DNA of 64,000 nucleotides, from positions 3,274,001-3,338,000 of the forward strand of contig NZ_CP045144.1 of the NCBI RefSeq assembly GCF_009223885.1. Direction: 5' to 3'. A model generated the notes under the pieces. It ran no database searches and was not told the DNA's origin. It was given only the letters and a program-made list of their open reading frames with translations. Source of the stretch: Ancylobacter sp. TS-1 (GTDB taxonomy: Bacteria > Pseudomonadota > Alphaproteobacteria > Rhizobiales > Xanthobacteraceae). The translations under genes were made by a program, and so were the position numbers. Shown piece by piece: positions 1 to 10,250 of the stretch; within the stretch, counting starts at the first letter, position 1; every line of letters starts with the position of its first letter.

Positions 1-2857
1 GGACCCCGATCAGCACCCGCCCCTTCGGCGTGTACTTGATGGCGTTGGAGACGAGGTTCTGTAGCAGGCGGCGCAGCAGCCGCCGGTCGGAGCGCACCGC
101 CGCCGAGCTTGGCACGAAGATGAGGCGCAGGCCCTTTTCCTTGGCCAGCGGCGCGAATTCGAGTTCGAGCTGGCGGAAGATCTCGTCGATGCGCAGCGGC
201 GCGATGTCGGGCTTGAGCGCGCCGGCGTCGAGGCGCGAAATGTCGAGCAGCGCGCCGAGGATTTCCTCCACCGCCTCCAGCGAGGCGTCGACATTGTGGG
301 CGAGGCGGGTCTCCTCGCCGGCCCCGGCCCGCTCGACGAGGCTGGTGGCGTAAAGCCGGGCGGCGTTCAGGGGCTGAAGAATGTCGTGGCTGGCGGCGGC
401 GAGGAAGCGGGTCTTGGAGATGTTGGCCTCGTCCGCCTCCGACTTGGCCTGGGCGAGCTGGGCGTTGAGATTCTCCAGCGCCTTGGTGCGTTCGCGCACG
501 CGCCGCTCCAGCGTCTCGTTGGCGCGCTCCAGCGCCTCGGCGGCCTCCACCGTTGGGGTGATGTCGGTGAAGGTCACCACCACGCCGCCATCCGGCATGG
601 TGTTCACGCGCACCTCCATCACCACGCCGCGCGGGGCCAGTCGCTCCTGGAACACCGCGTTGCGCCGGGCGTAGCGGGAGAGCTTCTCGCGCACGATCTC
701 CTCGACCGGCCCCGGCCCGAACTGGCCGCTGGTGGCGTTGAAGCGGATGATCTGGTCGATGCCGATGCCGATGCGCAGCACCTCCGGCGGCAGGTCCAGC
801 ATCTCGCCGAACTGGCGGTTCCAGGTGATCAGGCGCAGGTCGCGGTCGAACACCGCGATGCCCTGGCGCACATGGTCGAGCGCGGTCTGGAGGATCTCGC
901 GATTGTACTGGATGGCGGCGGAGGCATCGTCGAGCAGCTTCAGCGCCGCCTTGGTGGAGACGGTGCGCTTCCTCAGCATCAGCGACAGCACGAGGCGCGA
1001 GGAGGCCGCGCCGATGGCCGAGGCGAGAAGGTGCTCGGCATAGCGGATGAGCTGGAAATCGGCCTCGCGGCCCGGCTCCAGCGAGACGCCGCGCATCGCC
1101 GAGATGCTCTCGAAGGAGGCGCGGGTGCGCTCCTCGCCGAGATAGCGCGAGACGGTCGAGATAAGCTCGCCCACCGTGACCGGCGAGCGCCACAGCCGGA
1201 AGCTCGGCGCCGATGGCGCGTGGTCGCTCTCGACGAACACGCTGGCCTGAAGGCGCTCGATCGGCGTCGGCTGGCGCAGCAGCGAGGCGGCGAAGAACAC
1301 CAGCACGTTGACCGTGAGGCTCCACATCACCCCGTGCACCAGCGGGCTCGCCTGCACCCCGAGCAGCGCCTGCGGCCGCAGCGCGGCGAGGCCGAACGGG
1401 CCCTCATGCAGCAGTTGGGCGCTGAACAGCCCGGCATCGACGAGGTTGGGCAGCAGCAGCGTATAGGCCCACAGCGCGATGCCGGCGGCGATGCCGGCCA
1501 GCGCGCCGAGCGCCGTGCCGCGCCGCCAGACGAGGCCGATGAACAGCGCCGGCCCGAACTGCGCCACCGCCGCGAAGGAAAGCAGGCCGATCTGCGCCAG
1601 CTGCGCCTCGCCGGTGACGCGGTAGTAGAGATAGGCCAGCAGCAATATGGCGAAGATGGCGATGCGGCGGACCGTCAGCAGCCGGTGGCCCATGTCCACA
1701 TGGTCCGGCTGGGTGCCGGTGCGGGCCGTCTCCTCATTGTCGCGTCGCCCGCGCCCGCGCACCATCAGGGGCATGAAGATGTCGTTCGACACCATCACCG
1801 CCAGCGCCACCGTCTCGACGATCACCATGGCGGTCGCCGCCGACAGCCCGCCGACGAAGGCGACCAGCGCCATCGCATGGGCGCCGACCGACAGCGGCAG
1901 GGTGACGACATACATGTCGCCGTCGATGAAGCCGGGCGGGAAGGACACGAGGCCGGCGATGGCGATCGGGATGACGAAGAGGTTGATCAGCACGAGGTAG
2001 AGCGGGAACAGCCAGCTCGCCTTGCGGATCTCCTCCTCGGAGGTGTTCTCGACCACCGCGACGTGGAACTGGCGCGGCAGCAGCAGGATGGCCAGCGCCG
2101 ACAGCAGCGTCATGGCGCCCCAGCTTCCCACCGAGAAGCCGTCGGTCAAAACCGGCAGCACGCCCTTCTCCGCCGCCTGCGCGAACAGGTCGAACGGCCC
2201 CGAGAACATGCCGAAGACGATGAACAGGCCGACGGCGAGGAAGCTGACCAGCTTGACGATGGACTCCGTCGCCACCGCCAGCATCATGCCTTCCTGATGC
2301 TCGGTCGCGTCGATGTGGCGGGTGCCGAACAGCACGGCGAAGACGGCCATCGCTACCGCGATGGTCAGCGCGAGGTCGCCCACCACCGGATAGTGCATCC
2401 CGAGGCCCTCGAAATCGCCGAGCATGGCGAGCAGCGAGGCCGAGACCGCTTTGAGCTGCAGGGCGATGTAGGGCAGCGAGCCGACGATGGCGACGCAGGC
2501 GACCAGCGCCGCGACGCCCTGGCTCTTGCCGTAGCGGGCGGCGACGAAGTCGGCGATGGAGGTGATGTTCTGCGCCTTGGCCAGCCGCACGATGCGCAGC
2601 ATGAAGGGCGTGCCCAGCGCGAAGACGAGGATCGGCCCGATATAGATGGTGAGGAAGTTGATGCCCTGGGTGGTGGCGAGGCCCACCGAGCCGAAGAAGG
2701 TCCAGGAGGTGCAGTAGACCGCCAGCGAGAGCGAATAGATGTAGGGCCGCCCCCGGCGCCGGCGCGGCGGCAGGCGCCGGTCGCCGAAGCTCGCCACGGC
2801 AAACAGGAAGCCGATATAGACGAGCGCGACGGCGATGATGGTCCATGCCTGAAGCAT
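1..2857 (-). CDS. SLC5-type sensor histidine kinase, partial (3' end beyond window)
   Basis: Membrane sensor kinase of the CbrA-like class. About 952 residues are visible and the C-terminus lies outside the window. Residues 1 to about 525 form a multi-helix sodium/solute-symporter (SLC5) domain, starting MLQAWTIIAVALVYIGFL. A cytoplasmic linker (STAC-like) of about 110 residues follows, then a PAS domain (about 645-760, with TALDHVRQGIAVFDRDLRL), a coiled coil, and a HisKA domain with phospho-acceptor His824 in AASHDILQPLN. The start of the HATPase domain (N-box NLVSNAIKYTPKG) ends at the window edge. The start is the ATG at 2857, preceded by a GGAGAG ribosome site. A C-terminal receiver, as in hybrid NahK/ErcS'-type kinases, cannot be ruled in or out. 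The signal sensed, possibly a transported solute, is unknown. Confidence 0.88.
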   Translation of the reverse strand, partial: MLQAWTIIAVALVYIGFLFAVASFGDRRLPPRRRRGRPYIYSLSLAVYCTSWTFFGSVGLATTQGINFLTIYIGPILVFALGTPFMLRIVRLAKAQNITSIADFVAARYGKSQGVAALVACVAIVGSLPYIALQLKAVSASLLAMLGDFEGLGMHYPVVGDLALTIAVAMAVFAVLFGTRHIDATEHQEGMMLAVATESIVKLVSFLAVGLFIVFGMFSGPFDLFAQAAEKGVLPVLTDGFSVGSWGAMTLLSALAILLLPRQFHVAVVENTSEEEIRKASWLFPLYLVLINLFVIPIAIAGLVSFPPGFIDGDMYVVTLPLSVGAHAMALVAFVGGLSAATAMVIVETVALAVMVSNDIFMPLMVRGRGRRDNEETARTGTQPDHVDMGHRLLTVRRIAIFAILLLAYLYYRVTGEAQLAQIGLLSFAAVAQFGPALFIGLVWRRGTALGALAGIAAGIALWAYTLLLPNLVDAGLFSAQLLHEGPFGLAALRPQALLGVQASPLVHGVMWSLTVNVLVFFAASLLRQPTPIERLQASVFVESDHAPSAPSFRLWRSPVTVGELISTVSRYLGEERTRASFESISAMRGVSLEPGREADFQLIRYAEHLLASAIGAASSRLVLSLMLRKRTVSTKAALKLLDDASAAIQYNREILQTALDHVRQGIAVFDRDLRLITWNRQFGEMLDLPPEVLRIGIGIDQIIRFNATSGQFGPGPVEEIVREKLSRYARRNAVFQERLAPRGVVMEVRVNTMPDGGVVVTFTDITPTVEAAEALERANETLERRVRERTKALENLNAQLAQAKSEADEANISKTRFLAAASHDILQPLNAARLYATSLVERAGAGEETRLAHNVDASLEAVEEILGALLDISRLDAGALKPDIAPLRIDEIFRQLELEFAPLAKEKGLRLIFVPSSAAVRSDRRLLRRLLQNLVSNAIKYTPKGRVLIGV

Positions 2858-3039
2858 GAGCTCTCCGGGCGGCGTGAGGCCGGGCCCTTTTTATGCGCCG
2901 CGCCGGCGCGGCTTCGCAAGCGGCGGCGGAGGCGTTGGCGGGTACGCAGCCGAGGCGTTTCCGGCGCCACCGGGAGGCTTGCCGTCGCGCGCGCCGCGTA
3001 TAACAGTGACGCGACCGGCGTGCGCAGGAGGGGGCAGCG

Positions 3040-3468
3040 ATGAGCAAGGTTCTGAAGGAGTTCCGCGAGTTCGCGGTGAAGGGCAACGTCGTCGATCTCG
3101 CCATCGGTGTCATCATCGGCGCCGCCTTCGGGCAGATCGTGTCCTCGATCGTGACGGACCTGTTCATGCCGGTGGTCGGTGCGGTGTTCGGCGGGCTCGA
3201 CTTCTCGAACTACTTCGTCGGCCTGTCCTCCTCCGTCACCGCGAATTCGCTGGCGGCGGCGCGCGAGCAGGGCGCGGTGTTCGCCTATGGCCACTTCCTC
3301 ACCGTGGTCATCAACTTCCTCGTCATCGCGTGGATCCTGTTCCTCGTGGTCAAGGGCATCAACCGGCTGCGCCGCAACGCCGCCAGCGAGCCGCCCGCGC
3401 CCGCGCCGCCCACCAAGGAGGAAGTGCTGCTCACCGAGATCCGCGACATCCTCGCCCGCAAGGCCTGA
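3040..3468 (+). CDS. mscL: Large-conductance mechanosensitive channel MscL
   Basis: 142 residues, normal MscL length. The N-terminus [20 protein letters not shown] and the TM1 glycine-rich stretch ([16 protein letters not shown]) are diagnostic, and TM2 lies at about 85-107 ([20 protein letters not shown]). A cytoplasmic Lys/Glu-rich helix closes the protein. MscL forms a homopentameric inner-membrane pore that releases solutes on hypo-osmotic shock. The ATG at 3040 has a strong site (GGAGGGGG) upstream. The gene stands alone between the divergent sensor kinase and the rhamnose operon, and a GC-rich hairpin at about 3485-3502 could end its transcript. Confidence 0.97.
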   Translation: MSKVLKEFREFAVKGNVVDLAIGVIIGAAFGQIVSSIVTDLFMPVVGAVFGGLDFSNYFVGLSSSVTANSLAAAREQGAVFAYGHFLTVVINFLVIAWILFLVVKGINRLRRNAASEPPAPAPPTKEEVLLTEIRDILARKA

Positions 3469-3522
3469 CGGGGTGAACGAGGTTCCGGCGCCCCGGTGCC
3501 GGGAGCGGCTCGCGCGCGCCGT

Positions 3523-3550
3523 GTATCGGCCAAGAGGTATCGGCCAAGAG
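3523..3550 (+). repeat. Perfect 14-bp tandem duplication upstream of rmlC
   Basis: GTATCGGCCAAGAG occurs twice head to tail (3523-3536 and 3537-3550) in the leader of the rhamnose operon. It is probably a slippage duplication. No regulator-binding pattern is recognised. Confidence 0.8.
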
Positions 3551-3612
3551 AAGACTGTGACGGACGCGCAAGAACGGCTAGAAGCGCGCAGTCCCCGTCG
3601 AATGCCAGCGAT

Positions 3613-4191
3613 ATGACGATCTTCACACGCCTCGCCATTCCCGAAATCGTTCTCGTCCAGCCGGTCCGGCATGGCGACGAGCGCGGCTATTTCTGCGAGA
3701 CCTACAAGAAGCCGGAATTCGACGCCTTCGGCATCGAGATCGCCTTCGTGCAGGACAATGAATCGCTCTCGGGCGAAGTCGGCGTGGTGCGCGGCCTGCA
3801 CTTCCAGGCCCCGCCTTTCGCGCAGGCCAAGCTGGTGCGGGCGGTGCGCGGGGCGATCTTCGACGTGGCCGTCGACATCCGCACCGGCTCGCCGACCTAC
3901 GGCAAATGGGTTGGCGCGACGCTGACCGCGCGCACGGGCGAGCAGTTCTTCGTGCCGCACGGCTTCGCGCACGGATTCTGCACGCTGGAGCCCGATACGC
4001 TGGTCGCCTACAAGGTCGACGCGCCCTATTCGCCGGCCCATGACGCCGGCATACGCTGGGACGATCCCGCCATCGGCATCGACTGGCCGGTCGAGGCGGG
4101 CCGGGCCGTGCTCTCGGGCAAGGACCGGATCGCGCCGCTGCTGCGCGACCTCGCCTCGCCCTTCCTTCATGCCGCCGCGGCGGATGCGTGA
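3613..4191 (+). CDS. rfbC: dTDP-4-dehydrorhamnose 3,5-epimerase RmlC
   Basis: 192 residues. Cytosolic cupin-fold epimerase, third step of dTDP-L-rhamnose synthesis. Visible family motifs are [19 protein letters not shown] (with the catalytic-base His) and [11 protein letters not shown]. The start is the ATG at 3613 ([20 protein letters not shown]). The same frame is open for 39 codons upstream, but those carry no similarity and overlap the tandem repeat. The gene heads the operon rmlC-rmlB-rmlD-rmlA, and its stop overlaps the possible alternative rmlB start at 4184, so translation is likely coupled. Confidence 0.96.
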   Translation: MTIFTRLAIPEIVLVQPVRHGDERGYFCETYKKPEFDAFGIEIAFVQDNESLSGEVGVVRGLHFQAPPFAQAKLVRAVRGAIFDVAVDIRTGSPTYGKWVGATLTARTGEQFFVPHGFAHGFCTLEPDTLVAYKVDAPYSPAHDAGIRWDDPAIGIDWPVEAGRAVLSGKDRIAPLLRDLASPFLHAAAADA

Positions 4192-4195
4192 TCCC

Positions 4196-5260
4196 ATGAC
4201 CGACATTGCCCAGCGCGTTCTCGTCACCGGCGGCGCCGGCTTCATCGGCTCGGCCGTGGTGCGCCGCCTAGTCCGGCAGGGCCGGCAGGTACTGACCTAT
4301 GACAAGCTGACCTATGCCGGGAACCTCGCCTCGCTCGGCGAGGTGCACAATCTGCCGGGCCACCGCTTCCTTCAGGCCGACATCTGCGACGGCGGCGCCT
4401 TCCGCGCGGCGCTCGACGCGTTCCGGCCCGACCTCGTGATGCATCTCGCCGCCGAATCGCATGTCGACCGCTCGATCGACGGGCCGGGCGAGTTCATCCG
4501 CACCAATATCCTCGGCACCTACACGCTGCTGGAGGAATCGCTGCGCTACTGGCGCGGGCTGGACGCGACGGCGCGCGAACGCTTCCGCTTCCATCACATC
4601 TCGACCGACGAGGTGTACGGCACGCTGGGCGCGGAGGGCCTGTTCCGCGAGGACACGCCCTACCAGCCGAACTCGCCCTATTCCGCCTCCAAGGCGTCGT
4701 CCGACCATCTCGTGCGGGCGTGGTTTCACACCTACGGACTGCCGGTGGTGATGTCGAACTGCTCGAACAATTACGGGCCGTACCATTTCCCCGAGAAACT
4801 GATCCCGCTCACCATCCTCAACGCGCTGGAGGGAAAGCCGCTGCCGGTCTACGGCAAGGGCGAGAACGTGCGTGACTGGCTCTATGTCGACGACCACGCG
4901 GCGGCGCTGGAGTTGATCGCCACGCGCGGGCGGCTCGGCGAGAGCTACAATGTCGGCGGCAACAATGAGCGCCGCAATATCGACGTGGTGCGCACCATCT
5001 GCGCCATCATGGACCGTGTGGTGCCCAACGCCGCGATCGGCCCGCGGGAGAATCTGATCGCCTTCGTCACCGACCGGCCCGGCCACGATGCGCGCTACGC
5101 CATCGATGCCGGCAAGCTCACGCGCGAACTGGGCTGGGTGCCCGCGCATGATTTCGAGAGCGGCATCGAGGCGACCGTGCGCTGGTATCTCGACAATGCC
5201 GGCTGGTGGGAGCCGCTGAAGGCCCGCTACGACCGCCAGCGCATCGGGCTGACCACATGA
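4196..5260 (+). CDS. rfbB: dTDP-glucose 4,6-dehydratase RmlB
   Basis: 354 residues. Extended SDR enzyme that converts dTDP-glucose to dTDP-4-keto-6-deoxyglucose using bound NAD. The Rossmann motif is VTGGAGFIG near the N-terminus. The dehydratase signature [11 protein letters not shown] and the catalytic [10 protein letters not shown] (Tyr-x3-Lys) follow, then [18 protein letters not shown] and [15 protein letters not shown]. The ATG at 4196 gives [13 protein letters not shown]; an in-frame ATG at 4184 would add four residues and overlap the rmlC stop. The stop overlaps the rmlD start (ATGA at 5257). Confidence 0.97.
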   Translation: MTDIAQRVLVTGGAGFIGSAVVRRLVRQGRQVLTYDKLTYAGNLASLGEVHNLPGHRFLQADICDGGAFRAALDAFRPDLVMHLAAESHVDRSIDGPGEFIRTNILGTYTLLEESLRYWRGLDATARERFRFHHISTDEVYGTLGAEGLFREDTPYQPNSPYSASKASSDHLVRAWFHTYGLPVVMSNCSNNYGPYHFPEKLIPLTILNALEGKPLPVYGKGENVRDWLYVDDHAAALELIATRGRLGESYNVGGNNERRNIDVVRTICAIMDRVVPNAAIGPRENLIAFVTDRPGHDARYAIDAGKLTRELGWVPAHDFESGIEATVRWYLDNAGWWEPLKARYDRQRIGLTT

Positions 5261-6144
5261 CGCGGTTGCTGCTGCTCGGTGCCGGCGGGCAGGTGGGGCG
5301 CGAGATCGCGGCGCTGGCGCCGGGGCGCGTTCCCGGCCTCGTCGCGCTGGACCGGGCCGGGCTCGACATCACCGACGCACCGGCGCTCGACGCGGCGCTG
5401 GCCGCCCACCGGCCCGACGTGGTGATCAACGCCGCCGGCTATACCGCCGTCGACCGCGCCGAGAGCGAGCCCGAGGCGGCGCATCTCATCAACGCGGTGG
5501 CGCCGGGGCGGATCGCGGCGGCCTGCGCCCGGCACGGCGCCCGCCTCATCCACATCTCCACCGACTATGTGTTCGACGGCACCAAGGCCGGCGCCTATGT
5601 CGAGGACGATCCCGTGGCCCCGCTCGGCGTCTACGGCATCTCCAAGGAAGCGGGCGAGCGCGCGGTGCGCGAGCGGCTGGACGCGCATCTGATCGTGCGC
5701 ACCTCCTGGGTCTACGGAATCCACGGCGCCAATTTCCTCAAGACCATGCTGCGCCTTGCCCGCGAGCGCGATCGGCTGACCGTGGTCGCCGACCAGAAGG
5801 GTTGCCCGACGGCGACGGTCGACGTCGCCGAGGGGCTGCTCGCCGCCGCCGTCGCGCTCCATGAGGGGCGGATGGCGCCGGGCACCTATCATCTCGCCGG
5901 CACCGGCGCCACGAGCTGGTACGGCTTCGCCCGCGCCATCATCGAGCGGGCCGCCGCCCATACCGGCCGGCGCCCCGAGATCGTGCCGATCGCCACCGCC
6001 GACTATCCCACCCCCGCCCGCCGCCCGGCCAATTCGGAACTGTCCAGCGAAAAGCTGGCGCAGGCCATCGGCTTCCGCGCCGCTCCCTGGGAGCCGCGCG
6101 CGGCGGGCGTCGTCGACCAGATTCTCGCCACATCGGCGACTTGA
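5257..6144 (+). CDS. rfbD: dTDP-4-dehydrorhamnose reductase RmlD
   Basis: 295 residues. Last step of dTDP-L-rhamnose synthesis, NAD(P)H-dependent reduction of the 4-keto group. The motifs are [12 protein letters not shown] (nucleotide binding), [24 protein letters not shown] and the catalytic [10 protein letters not shown], then RTSWVYG and DQKGCPT. The start ATG overlaps the rmlB stop as ATGA, so the two are translationally coupled. The product supplies L-rhamnose for surface polysaccharide; no glycosyltransferase is present nearby. Confidence 0.97.
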   Translation: MTRLLLLGAGGQVGREIAALAPGRVPGLVALDRAGLDITDAPALDAALAAHRPDVVINAAGYTAVDRAESEPEAAHLINAVAPGRIAAACARHGARLIHISTDYVFDGTKAGAYVEDDPVAPLGVYGISKEAGERAVRERLDAHLIVRTSWVYGIHGANFLKTMLRLARERDRLTVVADQKGCPTATVDVAEGLLAAAVALHEGRMAPGTYHLAGTGATSWYGFARAIIERAAAHTGRRPEIVPIATADYPTPARRPANSELSSEKLAQAIGFRAAPWEPRAAGVVDQILATSAT

Positions 6145-6161
6145 ACCTTCGGGAACACCAC

Positions 6162-7034
6162 ATGAAGGGCATCATCCTCGCCGGAGGCTCCGGCACACGG
6201 CTTCACCCGATCACGCTGGTGGTGTCGAAGCAGCTTCTGCCGGTCTACGACAAGCCGATGATCTACTACCCGCTGACCACGCTGATGATGGCGGGCATCC
6301 GGGACATACTGATCATCACCACGCCGCATGACAGCGCGCTGTTCGAGAAGCTGCTCGGCGACGGCGCGCAGTTCGGCGTGTCCATCTCCTATGCCGTTCA
6401 GGAGAGCCCGCGCGGCCTGGCCGACGCCTTCATCGTCGGGCGCGACTTCATCGGCGACGAGCCGGTGGCGCTGGTTCTCGGCGACAACCTGTTCTTCGGC
6501 CATGGCCTGCCCGAGCTTCTCGCCAAGGCGGCGGAGCGCGCACGCGGTGCCACGGTGTTCGGTTATCCGGTCAAGGATCCCGAGCGCTACGGCGTGGTGG
6601 AGATGGGCGAGGGCGGCAAGGTGCTTTCCATCGAGGAAAAGCCGCTCGTGCCGAAGTCCAACCTCGCCGTAACCGGCCTTTATTTCTACGACAACCGGGT
6701 GGTGGAGATCGCCGCCGGCCTCAAGCCCTCGCCGCGCGGCGAGATCGAGATCACCGACGTCAACCGCGCCTATATGGAATGGGGCGAACTCGACGTGCTG
6801 ATGATGGGCCGGGGCTTCGCCTGGCTCGACACCGGCACGCCGGATTCGCTGCTGGAGGCGGCCCAGTTCGTGCAGATTCTGGAGAGCCGGCAGGGGCTGC
6901 GCATCGCCTCGCCCGAGGAGGTCGCCTTCCGCGCCGGCTTCATCGACGCCGACCAGCTTGCCCGGCTCGGCGCGGCGCAGAGCAAGTCGCAATACGGCGC
7001 CTATCTGCTGAAACTGGCGCGCGGCGAACACTGA
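6162..7034 (+). CDS. rfbA: Glucose-1-phosphate thymidylyltransferase RmlA
   Basis: 290 residues, standard RmlA length. First enzyme of dTDP-L-rhamnose synthesis: dTTP plus glucose-1-phosphate to dTDP-glucose. It opens with [20 protein letters not shown] (nucleotidyltransferase signature) and continues with [20 protein letters not shown], the metal-binding [10 protein letters not shown] and [16 protein letters not shown]. The ATG at 6162 is chosen because it begins the conserved MKGI. A TTG at 6141 in the same frame overlaps the rmlD stop and would add seven residues. Last gene of the operon. An inverted repeat CATTCATC/GATGAATG at about 7055-7088 may terminate it. Confidence 0.97.
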   Translation: MKGIILAGGSGTRLHPITLVVSKQLLPVYDKPMIYYPLTTLMMAGIRDILIITTPHDSALFEKLLGDGAQFGVSISYAVQESPRGLADAFIVGRDFIGDEPVALVLGDNLFFGHGLPELLAKAAERARGATVFGYPVKDPERYGVVEMGEGGKVLSIEEKPLVPKSNLAVTGLYFYDNRVVEIAAGLKPSPRGEIEITDVNRAYMEWGELDVLMMGRGFAWLDTGTPDSLLEAAQFVQILESRQGLRIASPEEVAFRAGFIDADQLARLGAAQSKSQYGAYLLKLARGEH

Positions 7035-7145
7035 AGTCCGGCGCATCCATCGATTGCATTCATCGCCGGCTCACGTCTTTTGATGAATGGCGGGCGCCGG
7101 CTCGGCTATAGACTGGCGCCTCGCCGTCCGCTCACAGGTCCTCAC

Positions 7146-8354
7146 ATGCCCGCCGAATCCGCGCCCTTCACCCCCATGCCCTCCCTGCTCGACCACATCC
7201 GCCCGCAGGCGCTCTCGCTGCCGGAAAGCGGCATCGTCGAGGTGATGAATTACGGGCGCGGGCATGAGGGCCTGATCCCGCTCTGGGCCGGCGAGGGCGA
7301 CCTGCCGACGCCCGCCTTCATCAGCGAGGCGGCGACGCGCTCGCTGGCGGCGGGCGAGACCTTCTACACCTGGCAGCGCGGCATTCCCGAACTGCGCGCG
7401 GCAATCGCGCGCTACATGCACCGGCTCTACGGCGTCGCCGACGATCCCGAGCGCTACTTCGTCACCGGCTCGGGCATGCAGTCGATCCAGATCGCGCTGC
7501 AACTCACCCTGTCGGCGGGCGAGGAGATCCTCATTCCCTCGCCGTCCTGGCCCAACGCGGCGGCGGCGGCCGAGGTGATCGGCGCGCGGCCGGTCTTCGT
7601 GCCCTTTGCCTTCGACGAGGCGCGCGGCTTCTGGCTCGACCTCGACCGGCTGGAGAGCGCGGTGACGCCGCGCACGCGGGTCATCTTCATCAATTCGCCG
7701 GCCAACCCGACCGGCTTCGTCGCCTCGCTCGACACGCTGCGCGGCGTGCTCGACATCGCCCGCCGGCACGGGCTGTGGATCGTCGCCGACGAGATCTATG
7801 GCCGCTTCTTCTTCGAGGAGGGCGGCAACGGGCTGGCGCCGTCGTTCCACGACATCATGGAGCCGGAGGACCGCATCCTCTTCGTGCAGACCTTCTCGAA
7901 GAACTGGGCGATGACCGGCTGGCGGCTGGGCTGGATCGAGGCGCATCCCGCGCTCGGCGACGTGCTGGAGAACCTGATCCAGTACTCGACCTCGGGCGTC
8001 GCCGCCTTCATGCAGCGGGCGGGTGTCGCGGCGCTGGAGCGCGGCGAGAGCTTCGTCGAGCACCAGATCGAGCGGGCGCGGCGCGGGCGCGACATCGTGG
8101 CGGCGGGCCTTGCCACCTCCAACCGCGTGCGCTTCGCCTCCCCGCCCGGCGCCTTCTACATGTTCTTCGGCGTCGAGGGCGAGGCGGACATGCGCGCGCT
8201 GGCGCTGAAACTGGTGGACGAGGCCAATATCGGCCTGGCGCCCGGCACCGCCTTCGGCCCCGGCGGCGAGAGCTATATCCGCATGTGCTTCGCGCGCGGC
8301 GAGGCGCAGATCACCGAGGCGACGGCGCGGCTGGTGGGCTGGCTCAAGCGCTGA
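7146..8354 (+). CDS. Class I/II PLP-dependent aminotransferase
   Basis: 402 residues. Cytosolic fold-type I aminotransferase. The PLP lysine lies in VQTFSKNWAMTGWRLGW. Other signatures are INSPANPTGF (Asn/Pro-rich substrate loop), ADEIYG and the terminal YIRMCFA with its carboxylate-binding arginine. The overall pattern is that of the aspartate/aromatic aminotransferase subgroup; the substrate cannot be read from sequence. The start is the ATG at 7146 (MPAESAPFTPMPSLLDHIR), with a second possible ATG ten codons in. It stands alone between the rhamnose operon and fixL. Confidence 0.9.
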   Translation: MPAESAPFTPMPSLLDHIRPQALSLPESGIVEVMNYGRGHEGLIPLWAGEGDLPTPAFISEAATRSLAAGETFYTWQRGIPELRAAIARYMHRLYGVADDPERYFVTGSGMQSIQIALQLTLSAGEEILIPSPSWPNAAAAAEVIGARPVFVPFAFDEARGFWLDLDRLESAVTPRTRVIFINSPANPTGFVASLDTLRGVLDIARRHGLWIVADEIYGRFFFEEGGNGLAPSFHDIMEPEDRILFVQTFSKNWAMTGWRLGWIEAHPALGDVLENLIQYSTSGVAAFMQRAGVAALERGESFVEHQIERARRGRDIVAAGLATSNRVRFASPPGAFYMFFGVEGEADMRALALKLVDEANIGLAPGTAFGPGGESYIRMCFARGEAQITEATARLVGWLKR

Positions 8355-8415
8355 GGGGGCCGTCCGCACCGAATGGCGGCTTGCGGCGGCACGAGCGTCG
8401 ACGCAAACTGGAATC

Positions 8416-9567
8416 ATGAAAGATTTCAGTGCGTCGCCCGACCTGCATGATCCGCCGACGGTATCCGAGGCCCGGCTGCTGTCGGTGCTCGACACCGCCG
8501 CCGATGGCATCATCGTCATCGACGAGCGCGCGCGCATCCTGATCTTCAACAAGGCCTGCGAGCAGATGTTCGGCATCCGCTCCGCTGAGGCGGTGGGGCA
8601 GAACGTCAAGATCGTCATGCCGCTCGAATACGCCGTCGATCACGACGAATATGTCGGCAGCTACATCCGCACCGGGGTGAAGAAGATCATCGGCATCGGC
8701 CGCGAGGTACGCGGGCGCCACGCCGACGGCACGGTGTTCCCGCTGGAGCTGTCGGTCGGCGAGGCGGCGACGCCGGACGGGCGCCAGTTCATCGGCATCC
8801 TGCGCGACCTGCGCCCGCGCAAGGAGAGCGAGCAGCGGCTCGCCGATTTGCAGAGCGAGCTGGTGCATCTGGCGCGCGTTTCCGCCATCGACGAGATGGG
8901 CGCGGCGATCGCGCACGAGCTGAACCAGCCGCTGACCGCGCTGATGCTCTATCTGCAGGCGATCCGGCGCGCGCACAGCCGCGGCGTCGACATCGTGCGC
9001 GTGACCGGCGACATCCTCGACAAGGCGGCCGGCGAGGCCGAGCGCGCCGGGCACATCATCCAGCGCATGCGCCAATTCGTGGAGAAGCGCGACCCCGAGC
9101 GGCATGTGCGCCAGCTCGACCCGCTGATCGACGAGGCGATCGACCTGACGCTGCTCGGCCAGCGCCACCGCATCCGCATCGACCGCCAGCAGGACCCCGA
9201 CCTGCCGCCGGTGTCGGTCGACCCGGTGCAGATCCAGCAGATCGTCGTCAATCTCGTGCGCAATGCCATCGAGGCGGCGGCCGGGACCGGCGAACCGGCG
9301 ATCCTCATCCGCACGCGGGCGATCGACGCCAGCGTGGTGCTCGAAGTGCACGACAATGGCCCGGGCATCGCGCCGGAAGCCCTCGCCAAGCTGTTCGAGG
9401 CGTTTGCTAGCTCAAAACGTCGCGGCATGGGCCTTGGCCTTGCGATTTCGCGGACGATCGCCCAGAACCATGGGGGAGATTTGCTGGTCGATCCGGGCGG
9501 CAATGGCAGGGGCGCGTGTTTCTCGCTCGTCCTGCCCGCTGCGGAGCCATCGGCCGAGATCGGGTGA
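8416..9567 (+). CDS. fixL: FixL-type oxygen-sensing heme-PAS histidine kinase
   Basis: 383 residues, shorter than rhizobial FixL because it has one PAS domain and no transmembrane segment. The PAS domain (about 20-135) keeps the features of the FixL heme pocket: proximal histidine candidate His76 in AVDHDEYVGSYIR, and Arg96 in IIGIGREVRG, equivalent to the distal arginine that responds to O2. The linker LADLQSELVHLARVSAI leads to HisKA with His167 in IAHELNQPLTAL, then an HATPase domain (NLVRNAIEAA, DNGPGI, GMGLGLAISRTI). It should phosphorylate FixJ when heme is O2-free. fixJ starts 11 bp after the stop, so the pair is one operon. Heme binding is inferred from conserved residues. Confidence 0.92.
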   Translation: MKDFSASPDLHDPPTVSEARLLSVLDTAADGIIVIDERARILIFNKACEQMFGIRSAEAVGQNVKIVMPLEYAVDHDEYVGSYIRTGVKKIIGIGREVRGRHADGTVFPLELSVGEAATPDGRQFIGILRDLRPRKESEQRLADLQSELVHLARVSAIDEMGAAIAHELNQPLTALMLYLQAIRRAHSRGVDIVRVTGDILDKAAGEAERAGHIIQRMRQFVEKRDPERHVRQLDPLIDEAIDLTLLGQRHRIRIDRQQDPDLPPVSVDPVQIQQIVVNLVRNAIEAAAGTGEPAILIRTRAIDASVVLEVHDNGPGIAPEALAKLFEAFASSKRRGMGLGLAISRTIAQNHGGDLLVDPGGNGRGACFSLVLPAAEPSAEIG

Positions 9568-9578
9568 AGGAGCGGGGC

Positions 9579-10196
9579 ATGGCGCAGTTGGGAGAGGTCT
9601 TCATCGTCGACGACGATGCCGCGGTGCGCGACGCGCTCTCGCTGGTGCTGAGCCTCGAAGGCTACCATGTGCGCGGCTTCTCGGACGGCGCGGCGTTCCT
9701 CTCGGTGGCGCGCACCCACGTCCCCTCCTGCATCGTGCTCGACGTGCACATGCCCGGCCGTTCCGGCCTCGACATCCTCAAGGAGCTGGAGGCCGACCGC
9801 TACCCGGCGCCGATCTTCATCATCTCCGGCCAGGGCGACATCCCGATGGCGGTCGACGCGATCCGCCACGGCGCGCTCGACTTCATCGAGAAGCCCTTCG
9901 ATGCCGATACGGTTCTGGAGCGCGTGCGCGAGGCGATCGAGGCGCACAGCCGGCGCGGCACCGCCGAGCCGAGCGACCTTCTGACCGCCCATTTCCCCGG
10001 CCACGACCTGCTCACGCCGCGCGAGCGCGAGGTGCTGGTGCAGATTGCCTCCGGGGCCTCCAACAAGGAGGCCGGGCGCAAGCTCGCCATCAGCCCGCGC
10101 ACCATCGAGGTGCATCGCGCCCGCATCATGGAGAAGCTCGGCGCCAAGAATGCCGCCGATCTGGTGCGCATCGTGCTCAAGGACATGCGCGGCTGA
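9579..10196 (+). CDS. fixJ: FixJ-type response regulator
   Basis: 205 residues, typical FixJ size. The receiver domain has acidic pocket residues near 11-13 (FIVDDDAAVRDAL), phospho-acceptor Asp55 in CIVLDVHMPGRSG, the ISGQGDIPMAVDAI segment typical of FixJ, and the conserved Lys in FIEKPFDAD. The C-terminal LuxR-type helix-turn-helix reads LTPREREVLVQIASGASNKE and ISPRTIEVHRARIMEKLG. The ATG at 9579 follows a GAAGGAG site. The cognate kinase is FixL just upstream, and the likely target is the fixK-type gene at 10870. Confidence 0.93.
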   Translation: MAQLGEVFIVDDDAAVRDALSLVLSLEGYHVRGFSDGAAFLSVARTHVPSCIVLDVHMPGRSGLDILKELEADRYPAPIFIISGQGDIPMAVDAIRHGALDFIEKPFDADTVLERVREAIEAHSRRGTAEPSDLLTAHFPGHDLLTPREREVLVQIASGASNKEAGRKLAISPRTIEVHRARIMEKLGAKNAADLVRIVLKDMRG

Positions 10197-10250
10197 GCCG
10201 TCAGGCCTGGGGCCGCGTCGCTCCGGGCGTCTGCCGCACCGGGGAATACC

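Noticed and set aside
296..3043. 915-codon open frame on the + strand
   Set aside because: It is the antisense shadow of the SLC5 sensor kinase. Its product is a low-complexity His/Arg/Gln/Ala protein, the typical reverse reading of GC-rich membrane-protein genes.
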